A DNA stretch of 64,000 bases. It comes from Nocardiopsis kunsanensis DSM 44524 (GTDB taxonomy: Bacteria > Actinomycetota > Actinomycetes > Streptosporangiales > Streptosporangiaceae). This document shows, piece by piece, positions 8,485 to 15,031 of the stretch. The translations under genes were made by a program, and so were the position numbers. The stretch spans positions 34,395 through 98,394 of the forward strand of contig NZ_ANAY01000023.1 of NCBI RefSeq assembly GCF_000340965.1, read 5' to 3'. Each line of letters opens with the position of its first letter. Position 1 is the stretch's first letter. The notes beneath the pieces were generated by a model, which ran no database searches, was not told where the DNA came from, and was given only the letters and a program-made list of their open reading frames with translations.

Positions 8485-8503
8485 GGGTACCGATTCGGTA
8501 CCC
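8485..8503. repeat. 19-bp palindrome
   Basis: GGGTACCGATTCGGTACCC is a perfect palindrome with a single central base, the form of a dimer binding site. The GGGTAC/GTACCC ends recur in the hairpin at 8596-8628. Confidence 0.7.
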
Positions 8504-8595
8504 TTGGCTGACTTGGGAGCATCCCGCGCACGAGCACTACGAGACCATGTGCATCCCGGCCTCAATATGGTTCTGACCTGGGCGCACGCGCATGC

Positions 8596-8628
8596 CCCAG
8601 GGGTACGCACTGAGCGCGTACCCCTGGG
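8596..8628. repeat. Perfect 13-bp inverted repeat
   Basis: CCCAGGGGTACGC and its exact complement are separated by 7 bases (ACTGAGC). It could be a hairpin in RNA or a binding site in DNA. No T-run follows on either strand. Confidence 0.7.
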
Positions 8629-8870
8629 CCGGACCTGCCCGCGCGTGCGAGATACGGGGTAGCGATACGCGACACCCCTGGTGGCCAGTAGCTGCCCAGC
8701 GCGTGCGGGATACCGTCACGATCCCTGACGGAAACCGCGGTAACCATTCCTGGCCTCCGATAAGCCAGCATTCCCGGATGTCAGAACTGGTCGATAATCG
8801 GACATAGCACGTGTCCTGGATAGACCACTTCGAACCATGGAATTGGTCTACCTTATGACCTGCGCAAACG

Positions 8871-9350
8871 TCACGAAGGTGTTGTCGGGGCGTCCTTCTG
8901 GCGCTTCCTGGCCTCACGTCTGGCCGCACGTTCGGCACGGCGTCGTTCGGCCTCTGCCCGGCGCCGCTGCTCCTCCTCCACACGCTTGGTGTGGCCGGCC
9001 GGGATACCGTCCGGGGCGTCCTCGATCACGACCCACCGCCGGTGCGCCAACACCCGGATGGTTTCCGGATCAGCGGTGTACGTGACCCCATCGACCCACC
9101 ACACCCGTTCGCCTTCCCGTGGCCCGGGGGTGGCCACGACCTTCCCCCGCTTCGGGACCGTGTCGTGAGTGATCTTGCGCAGGGTCGGTGCCGGGGCGTC
9201 GACGTACACGCGCCACTCGGCCAGCTCCTCCATGGTGCGCGGCGGTGTCTTGCCCGCTCGCAGCCGCCGAAGGCGTTCCTGGGCCGGGCTGTGGCCAAGA
9301 CGCTCCCGCACCTCTGCGAGGCGCTCCATGAGTTCTTCGGGACGGCTCAC
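8871..9350 (-). CDS. Hypothetical protein with basic coiled-coil tail
   Basis: A 159-residue protein with a GTG start overlapping the stop of the frameshifted XRE gene. The N-terminal half contains VYVDAPAPTLRKITHDTVPK and a small beta-rich section (VWWVDGVTYTADPETIRVL). The last 50 residues are almost entirely Arg, Glu and Ala and should form a charged coiled coil. I do not recognise a family; a nucleic-acid or partner-binding role for the tail is only a guess. Confidence 0.6.
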   Translation of the reverse strand: MSRPEELMERLAEVRERLGHSPAQERLRRLRAGKTPPRTMEELAEWRVYVDAPAPTLRKITHDTVPKRGKVVATPGPREGERVWWVDGVTYTADPETIRVLAHRRWVVIEDAPDGIPAGHTKRVEEEQRRRAEAERRRAERAARREARKRQKDAPTTPS

Positions 9351-9932
9351 CGGTTCCGTTCTCCCATGACCACGACGTCCCCCTCACCAGCGGCCACCAG
9401 GTCGGCCACTTGGCGGGCGAGAGCGTCCATGAGACCGCGCTCGTCCACGATCCTCCGAACACGCCTGTGGTGCGCCCTCACGCCCCGTGGGGTGTCCGGG
9501 CGAAGCGACACACCGGCCGCATCCGTCAACGCCGCACGGACAGGTTCGGGGCCGTGGGGGTCGAGGGCGTTGGCCAACGCTGCGATGACCACCGGGCGGG
9601 GCCGGCGCTGGCCGGATTCGAGCCGGAGCACGGTCGTGTGAGCGACCACCGCGCGCGGCCAACCCTCGGACAGAGAGCCCCTGGTTGGTGCGCAGGCGCC
9701 GCAGCATCGCACCGAAGGTGTCGGCCAGCTGTGCGGCTTCGTCCGGCCCGGGTCGGCCGTTCGCCCACCGGTCGAGGGTGGTCGTTGGTGCCTGTGCAGC
9801 TTGGTGCTCAACGTCGTAGCGCGGGGAGGGGCGACCGAGCGCCCGCTGGTCGAGGGTGGTCGTTGGTGAGTGGTGCCTAACGTCGTGCGCGCGCGTGGGT
9901 GGGGTGGTCGACCGGTCGAGGTTGGGTGGCAT
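9347..9932 (-). pseudogene. XRE-type regulator gene with an internal frameshift
   Basis: An ATG at 9932 with AGGAGC upstream opens a frame that reads into the first half of an XRE helix-turn-helix (MLRRLRTNQGLSVRGLA), after which the family pattern continues only in another frame (RAVVAHTTVLRLESGQRRP), ending at 9347. Skipping one base in the GCCGCGCGCGG run near 9650-9662 joins the halves with normal HTH spacing. This is a mutation, a sequencing error in a GC run, or less likely programmed frameshifting. The N-terminal region holds a repeated TTTLD..GRP unit from a 21-bp direct DNA repeat (9770-9790, 9848-9868). Confidence 0.6.
9770..9868. repeat. Two 21-bp direct repeats
   Basis: The same 21 bases starting GGTCGAGGGTGG lie at 9770-9790 and 9848-9868, with a decayed third copy near 9911. 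They fall in the coding start of the frameshifted regulator and might also serve as its binding sites. Confidence 0.6.
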
Positions 9933-9961
9933 GGGTGGTGCTCCTGTTCTGGGTGTGGGAA

Positions 9962-9992
9962 AGCCGCCCCGCAGGGTGTGCGCGGGGCGGCT
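9962..9992 (-). terminator. Terminator of the leftward element-1 operon
   Basis: AGCCGCCCCGC pairs perfectly (11 bp) with GCGGGGCGGCT around 9 bases. Read on the minus strand it is followed by TTTCCC and lies 16 bases after the last gene of the operon that starts near 14144. Confidence 0.75.
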
Positions 9993-10007
9993 GTGTGGGG
10001 TGGTGGG

Positions 10008-10184
10008 TTAGGCGGCTTCGTCGCCGGTGGGCGGTCGGTGGTTGGGTCGTGGGAGTGCCCGGGGTCGGGGTGGGGCTCCGTCTCGTTTGAGCTGCGCCAT
10101 GATCGCGTCTCGGTTGGCGGTGTATTCGTCGGCGGTCATGCGGGCGATCTGCTCGCGGGTGAAGATGCGGGGCGGTGTGGTCAT
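10008..10184 (-). CDS. Small hypothetical protein, 58 aa
   Basis: A short protein whose ATG overlaps the preceding stop by 4 bases. The first 32 residues (REQIARMTADEYTANRDAIM) form a plausible helical domain like small actinophage or plasmid proteins that follow coiled-coil genes; the tail is proline and arginine rich. It is the last gene of the operon, before the strong hairpin at 9962-9992. Confidence 0.6.
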   Translation of the reverse strand: MTTPPRIFTREQIARMTADEYTANRDAIMAQLKRDGAPPRPRALPRPNHRPPTGDEAA

Positions 10185-10798
10185 CGGTTGGTCTCCATGC
10201 GCTGGGCGGGGGCAGTGTGGTTGTAGGTGAGGGCGTCCAGGTCCTTGCCACCGGCGGGGAGTCCGCCGTGGCGGCGGGCGACCTGGTGGACAGCGTCGGC
10301 GATGTGCGCGCCGGTCTTGATTTCGTCGAAGCGGGCGTTCGGGGTGGTCACCTGGGCGCCGACGGCGCCGGTGTGCCAGGTGGCCCCGGACGGGTCGGGC
10401 TCTCCCTCGTTGCGGGCGGGGACGTCGAGGGAACGCAGGCGGGCGGCGGTATGACGCACCCACTGGTTGCGTTCCTCGCAGGCGGCGGCGAACGCTTCGA
10501 TGGCGCTCTCGGCCTGGTTGCGGAGTTCGATCAGGCGCGCGGTGTCGTCGCCCTGGGCGTCGATGTCGGCGGCCACAGCGTCGATGTCGCGGCGGCGCTG
10601 CTTGGCCTGGTTGCGGGCGGCCTTGCGTCGGGCGGCTTCGGCCCGAAGCTTGGCGAACCGGGACAGGCCGCGCTGCTGCTCGATGTGGTCGGCGGTGATG
10701 GTGTCGTCGCCGTTGCGTACCTGTTCTTCGAGGTCTTCGACGCGACGGTCGGCTTCGGCGGCTTCGTTGTCGGCGGTGGTGATCGGGTCGTTGTTCAT
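10181..10798 (-). CDS. Coiled-coil protein of element 1, 205 aa
   Basis: The N-terminal 130 residues are highly charged helix (DRRVEDLEEQVRNGDD; FAKLRAEAARRKAARNQAK) predicted to form a coiled coil. The C-terminal 70 residues contain a small globular part (TPNARFDEIKTGAHIADAVH). The start is the ATG at 10798, overlapping the upstream stop; the longer open frame covers two other genes antisense-like and is not used. Such genes are common next to primase genes of actinobacterial elements, but a function is not known to me. Confidence 0.65.
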   Translation of the reverse strand: MNNDPITTADNEAAEADRRVEDLEEQVRNGDDTITADHIEQQRGLSRFAKLRAEAARRKAARNQAKQRRRDIDAVAADIDAQGDDTARLIELRNQAESAIEAFAAACEERNQWVRHTAARLRSLDVPARNEGEPDPSGATWHTGAVGAQVTTPNARFDEIKTGAHIADAVHQVARRHGGLPAGGKDLDALTYNHTAPAQRMETNR

Positions 10799-11037
10799 TG
10801 GGTGGTGTTCTCCTCTTCGGTGAGTTGGTGGAGCAGGTCGAGTGCGGTGGTCCGGGTCGTGGGGTTTGTGTGCCGGGCGCGGGTGATCAGGGCTCGGGCG
10901 CGGTCGAGGTTGTCGGTGACGTAGAGGGCGGCGGCGAGGCTGCTGGCGGCCTTGAACTCCAGTGATCCGGGTTCGGCGGCGCGGTTGGCGGCGACGGCTT
11001 TGATCCGGACGCGTGCGGCGTCGCTGCGGGTGCTCAT
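10795..11037 (-). CDS. Small hypothetical protein, 80 aa
   Basis: An alanine- and arginine-rich helical protein (IKAVAANRAAEP; SLAAALYVTDNLDRARALITRA). ATG 11037 overlaps the preceding stop (ATGA), matching the coupling pattern of the whole operon; a GTG 6 bases earlier is the alternative. No recognisable domain. Confidence 0.55.
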   Translation of the reverse strand: MSTRSDAARVRIKAVAANRAAEPGSLEFKAASSLAAALYVTDNLDRARALITRARHTNPTTRTTALDLLHQLTEEENTTQ

Positions 11038-11357
11038 GTCCACCTCGTGGGGGTGAGGCCGTGGCGGGTGGCGAGAGCGTTGAGGACGTCGTCGGCGGCG
11101 GGGCAGTCGTCTTCGTGGACGACGGCCAGGCGGACGACGGGGGTGGTGGTGCCGGTACGTCGTTGGGCGGCGATGCGGCGGCGGTGGGTGCGGTTGAGGC
11201 GGATAGGTGCGGCGCCGCAGGGGCAGGGGTGGCCGGTGGCGACCAGGCGGCGGCGGGCGATGCCTTCACGGATGGGGGCGGGGAGGGTTTCGGAGAGGTC
11301 GGGGACGACGGAGAGGGCGTGGTGGCCGTCGACTTGGGAGCGGATGAGGTCGCTCAT
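11034..11357 (-). CDS. Hypothetical protein, 107 aa
   Basis: The first gene after the noncoding gap that follows the primase-helicase gene, with GGAG before the ATG. It contains HPCPCGAAP near residue 45, perhaps half of a metal site, and a C-terminal HEDDCPAADDVLNAL. It is 4-base-coupled to the next gene. The function is not recognised. Confidence 0.55.
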   Translation of the reverse strand: MSDLIRSQVDGHHALSVVPDLSETLPAPIREGIARRRLVATGHPCPCGAAPIRLNRTHRRRIAAQRRTGTTTPVVRLAVVHEDDCPAADDVLNALATRHGLTPTRWT

Positions 11358-11515
11358 GTGGTGGTGCTCCGTTCGGGGCGAGGTCTGTTCTGGATTCCGG
11401 GGGTCTTCCTCGCCTCGCCCTCGCCCCTCCCTTAAGGAGAGGGGCGAGGGGGCGAGGTTCGGAGGGTTCGCCCGGGGCGAGGTAAGGGCGAAGTCGGGGC
11501 GAAGGGGCGAGAGGG
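11358..11515. repeat. GGGCGA iteron-like cluster with a hairpin
   Basis: This 158-bp gap holds about seven copies of GGGCGA(G/A) and a perfect 10-bp inverted repeat (CTCGCCCCTC / GAGGGGCGAG, 11420-11448) centred on the palindrome CCTTAAGG. It immediately follows the primase-helicase gene, a common place for a replication origin, but could also act as a terminator. Confidence 0.5.
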
Positions 11516-13420
11516 TTACGGGTCCTCGTCGTCGGCCGCTCCTCGGTAGGGCTTCGCGAGTTTGTGCTTCCTGGTCTGGCCCGCCCGTTCCTCGGTGACA
11601 TAGCCCTCGTTCACGAGGAGTTCGAGGGCATAGCGGACGTAATCGCGCTTGCCCCTCACGCCCTTCTCAATGCCGTTCATCGACAGCCCTTCGGGGTTGG
11701 CGGCAAGGTGGTTGGACACCTTGCTCATGAGCGCTGTCGGCCGCATGGGCGCGGTGTTCTGCACTTCCTCGGTGGGCGGGAGGATGGCGGCGTCGTTGAA
11801 CCCGGCCGGGTGGGACTCCATGACGAAGTCGCCGAACCAGTGCAGGCCGGCACGGGGGCGGGCGTTCCTACGCAGCTGCCCGGGGCGGTCCTTAGCGATC
11901 GACACTGTCGACCGGCCGGTGAGCCCGTGCCCGAAGGAGTGCCGGTTTTCGAGGATGTACTGGGCGCCGTTGATCCCGTTGAGCTTGTGTACGCCGCCCA
12001 GGGCGTACCGGCCACGCCCCTCGGTGGTCTTGGTGACGTGGTCGAGGGAGACGACGGCGGGGCCGTGGTCGGCAATCCAGCGGGGCAGCAGGCGCCCGAA
12101 CTTGGCCACGTCGGCGTTGTCGAGGGGGTTGAGCTCGTGCATCGTCATGCCCTCGGTGATGCCGTCGATGACGGCCAGGGTGGGGCCGATGGCGAGAACG
12201 GCGGCCAGATGGTCGCGTCCTTCCCCGTAGCCGATGGGGGCCTCTGGGCGCACGTACAGGAAGCGCTGCCGGATCACGTCGGGGACCACGCCCAGAGTGA
12301 GGAGACGGCCGACGACGCCGCCCTCGTCGTCCTCGAAGTCGATGTACAGGACGGGGTTGCCGTTGCACATCTCCTCTGCGCAGGCGGAGAGCATGAACCA
12401 GGTTTTGCCGCTCTCAGATTCACCGATGACGCCGTGCATGCGCCCGGGGTAGAACAGGCCGACCCCGTCCTGTCGGGTGCCCACGGTGGGTTGTGGCGGC
12501 TCGTAGGTGCCGTTGAGGATCGCTTCGAGATTGATGGGCTGCCAGGTTGACGGGGGCTCCCGTTCCTCGTCTCCCTCGGCGCTGTCGTGGTCCTGGGAGC
12601 CGTCGGCGGGCGTCTCGTTGAGGTCTTCCTCGGCTGCCTGGTCGAGGGACACGAGCTGGTCGAGGGTGAGGCCGGCGGCGAGGTGGTCGGACACGTCGGC
12701 GCCCGTGCGGTCGAGGGGGGACCGGAGCACGCGCACGGTGGCGGCGGCGCCGTCGAGGGCCTGGGCGACCTTGTGGGCGTGCTCGTGCCCTGGGGTGTCG
12801 TTGTCGGCGATCACCACGACATGGGCGCCCTTCAACGCGGTCGTGTAGTCGTGCTCCCACTTGGCGTTGGCGCCGTTGACGGCGGTCGTCGCGACGTGCC
12901 CGAGCTCGTTGAGCCGGTCGGCGTCCTTCTCTCCCTCGACCACCACGACCGTGCCGCCGTCGGCCGCGGCCTCGATGACGGCGGGGAGGTTGTAGAGAAC
13001 CCGCACACCACGGGGAAGGCCGACCTTACGGATGGCGGGGTTGTACGGCAGGAACGTCTTCTGTGCGCAGGTGCGGCACCGGTAGCGGCGTTGGGTGTAG
13101 AGCACCGTCCCGCCCTGGTCGACGTAGTCGCTGCTGGCGACCAGGTCGCACGACTGCCACGGGCGGGTGTGGTCGCACTCGGGGCGACGTTCGGTGTCTT
13201 CGTCGAACAGGTCGCTCATACGCAGGTCGAGGGCGTCGACGACGGCCTCGGTGTCGCACCCAGCCTTGCACGACAGCAGGGCTTTACCGCCGTCGTAGCC
13301 GACGGACAGGGACGGTGCCCGGTCTTCGTGTGCGGGGCACTGGGCGGAGATCTGGTTGTCTCCGTGGGGTGCGTGTCCGTGCGCGTCGAGGGCGTCACGG
13401 ACGCGGGCGAGAGCGGTCAC
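11516..13420 (-). CDS. Primase-helicase (CHC2 zinc finger, TOPRIM, RecA-like ATPase)
   Basis: A 634-residue replication protein. Residues 28-55 hold a CHC2-type zinc site (C28, H31, C51, C55). TOPRIM motifs follow at about 158-168 (VVVVEGEKDAD) and 203-210 (VIADNDTPG). After an acidic linker (265-290) comes a RepA/DnaB-like ATPase with Walker A GESESGKT at 333-340, Walker B LYIDFED near 358 and VIDG at 417-420; the C-terminus looks like a winged helix. It should synthesise primers and unwind DNA for autonomous replication of the excised element. The GTG at 13420 overlaps the upstream stop by 4 bases. Confidence 0.85.
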   Translation of the reverse strand: MTALARVRDALDAHGHAPHGDNQISAQCPAHEDRAPSLSVGYDGGKALLSCKAGCDTEAVVDALDLRMSDLFDEDTERRPECDHTRPWQSCDLVASSDYVDQGGTVLYTQRRYRCRTCAQKTFLPYNPAIRKVGLPRGVRVLYNLPAVIEAAADGGTVVVVEGEKDADRLNELGHVATTAVNGANAKWEHDYTTALKGAHVVVIADNDTPGHEHAHKVAQALDGAAATVRVLRSPLDRTGADVSDHLAAGLTLDQLVSLDQAAEEDLNETPADGSQDHDSAEGDEEREPPSTWQPINLEAILNGTYEPPQPTVGTRQDGVGLFYPGRMHGVIGESESGKTWFMLSACAEEMCNGNPVLYIDFEDDEGGVVGRLLTLGVVPDVIRQRFLYVRPEAPIGYGEGRDHLAAVLAIGPTLAVIDGITEGMTMHELNPLDNADVAKFGRLLPRWIADHGPAVVSLDHVTKTTEGRGRYALGGVHKLNGINGAQYILENRHSFGHGLTGRSTVSIAKDRPGQLRRNARPRAGLHWFGDFVMESHPAGFNDAAILPPTEEVQNTAPMRPTALMSKVSNHLAANPEGLSMNGIEKGVRGKRDYVRYALELLVNEGYVTEERAGQTRKHKLAKPYRGAADDEDP

Positions 13421-13899
13421 TGCCTCACCGCCCACGGGGGCGCGGGGGTGCCGTCGTCGTTCTGGTGGGCGAGAGCGTGGGCGAGATCGGAGCGGACGCG
13501 GGCGATGCCGAGAGGGTTGGAGCCGCGCACCTCGACCGATGCGGCCCGGTGAACGATGCGCGCGGTCATGGATGCTTCCCAACCGGCGTCGGCACGGAAC
13601 CCGGGGGCATCTCCGATGTCGAGGATGACGTGTGCCCCGGCGAGAACGTCCGCTTCGAGGAATCGACCGGAGTCGGACGGCGGCGCGGGGGCAGCGGCCC
13701 CATCGATCCCGGCAAGGAGCATGCCGGGGTGGGATCGGTGAAGCTTGCAGGTGAGGACCACTGTCCCAGTGAGGGCCGGGGCCCGGTCGTGGTGCTGTCG
13801 TACGCTGGTCATGACGTCCTTGTGTTGAGGTTGCGTCTTCTGAGTGGCCGGGGTGGCAGCCCCGGCCACTCGCTTGTGTGAGGTGGTCTTGGCGGTCAT
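13417..13899 (-). CDS. Hypothetical protein between excisionase and primase genes
   Basis: A 160-residue protein of unknown family, coupled by 4-base overlaps at both ends. A beta-rich middle (TGTVVLTCKLHRSHPGMLL) is followed by an alanine-rich helical end. An internal ATG at 13815 preceded by AAGGAC could be the real start, giving 132 residues without the basic N-terminal leader. Its position suggests a role in replication or its control. Confidence 0.55.
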   Translation of the reverse strand: MTAKTTSHKRVAGAATPATQKTQPQHKDVMTSVRQHHDRAPALTGTVVLTCKLHRSHPGMLLAGIDGAAAPAPPSDSGRFLEADVLAGAHVILDIGDAPGFRADAGWEASMTARIVHRAASVEVRGSNPLGIARVRSDLAHALAHQNDDGTPAPPWAVRQ

Positions 13900-14144
13900 G
13901 CGGCTACCGGTTCGGGCTGGTCGGTGATGCCGAGGGCGTCGAGGAGGTCGGCGCGGCGCACGCGGTAGCTGTTGCCGATGCGCAGCACTGGTACGGGGAA
14001 CTCACCGGCCTTTGCGAGGGCGTAGGCCTTCGTACGTCCGAGGGTGAATGCCCGCCCGGCGGTGGTGAGGTCGACAGCGAGGGGGAGACCGAGCAACTCC
14101 TGAGGCGCCATGCCGGACCCGTCCCCTGTGGATTTTCTAGGCAT
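13896..14144 (-). CDS. Excisionase-like helix-turn-helix protein
   Basis: An 82-residue protein with the HTH_17/MerR-like fold of actinomycete Xis proteins: LTTAGRAFTLGRTKAYALAKAGEFPVPVLRIGNSY in outline, then a wing VRRADLLDALG. Such proteins bend attachment DNA and direct the integrase toward excision. Unusually it is not next to int but heads the leftward replication operon, divergent from the XRE-int pair, so one intergenic region could switch both. ATG 14144 has AAGGA upstream; ATG 14111 is an alternative. Confidence 0.7.
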   Translation of the reverse strand: MPRKSTGDGSGMAPQELLGLPLAVDLTTAGRAFTLGRTKAYALAKAGEFPVPVLRIGNSYRVRRADLLDALGITDQPEPVAA

Positions 14145-14275
14145 CCGAGTGCATCCTTACTCGTCTATATGCACTGTCCCGTTGCTACAGGACGACTCCT
14201 CGAAACATAGCAGGGACGTGCTGATAAAGTCCACCTCGACTAGACACCATCCGAATAGACGTGTAGTTTGTCGAT

Positions 14276-15031
14276 ATGCATCGCAAGCCGAGCGATATCA
14301 TCGCCGACCAGATCCGGAAGCGCCGGGGTCAGCTTGGCCTGAACCGAGAGCAACTCGCCCAGGAGTGCGCCAAGCTGGGCGCCCCCGAACTGACCTACGC
14401 CGCCCTCACCAACATCGAAACCGGCCGGCGAACCAAGGAAGGGCAGCGGCGCCGAGATGTCACTGTCGAAGAACTTCTAGTGCTGGCTCACGTTCTCGCG
14501 ACCCCCCCGCTGCTGCTCCTATTCCCCCTGGGAACAGAGGACGAGGTCCTACTCCCGCCGAACTGGCGCGGGCGGCATCCCCATGCGGCATGGAAATGGG
14601 CCGTAGGAGAGGACGAACCGGGGTTCACCGGAGAGGACGGGCGTCCCTACGCCGACTTCTCAGAGATCGGAGAAACCCGACAGTGGCGCCAAGAGGTGTG
14701 GGAACGAGCTGCTCTACCCGCCAAGCTCTACAACGGCCTACAGCCTGCCCAAGACCGGTTCAGGCGCGAAGCCAACCGGTACCTCCACAGCGAAGCCGCA
14801 TACGGCGCGGATTCGCCGGCCGCCAAGACGTCATGGGAGGCACGGCAGTCCGCTTTGCAGGAGTTCGCGCGGGCGTTGAACGACCTGATCAGCGCCGGTT
14901 TCAAGCCACCTGCGTACACCGAGGATTGGCACAACGAACTGATCTCCACAGGGCTCATCGCGCGCCCCGACGCCCTTCCCGTGTTCCGTCCCGGGGAGAG
15001 CACCCCGAAGGAAGCTGGTGATGAACAGTGA
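14276..15031 (+). CDS. XRE-family regulator coupled to the integrase
   Basis: A 251-residue protein with an XRE helix-turn-helix at about residues 8-60 (QIRKRRGQLGLNREQLAQEC; YAALTNIETGRRT), a hydrophobic stretch (VLATPPLLLLFPLGT) common in actinomycete element regulators, and a helical C-terminal domain. Its stop overlaps the GTG of the integrase (GTGA at 15028-15031), so repressor and integrase are co-translated. The divergent promoter region 14145-14275 faces the excisionase operon, which suggests it acts as the master switch of element 1. That role is inferred. Confidence 0.75.
   Translation: MHRKPSDIIADQIRKRRGQLGLNREQLAQECAKLGAPELTYAALTNIETGRRTKEGQRRRDVTVEELLVLAHVLATPPLLLLFPLGTEDEVLLPPNWRGRHPHAAWKWAVGEDEPGFTGEDGRPYADFSEIGETRQWRQEVWERAALPAKLYNGLQPAQDRFRREANRYLHSEAAYGADSPAAKTSWEARQSALQEFARALNDLISAGFKPPAYTEDWHNELISTGLIARPDALPVFRPGESTPKEAGDEQ

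Larger units (their letters stand above)
8327..8870. other. Structured noncoding region of element 1
   Basis: A 544-bp stretch with no supportable gene but dense in palindromes: a 19-bp palindrome at 8485-8503, a perfect 13-bp stem at 8596-8628, two copies of CGGCCTCAATAT (near 8440 and 8550), and several related GGGTA/GATACG words. It lies between convergent gene groups. It may be a replication origin, a transfer site or a small RNA; sequence alone does not decide. Confidence 0.5.

Noticed and set aside
11034..11269. Upstream extension of the 205-aa coiled-coil gene to 11269
   Set aside because: The extension runs through two coupled small genes in a different frame and is proline/threonine-rich shadow sequence.
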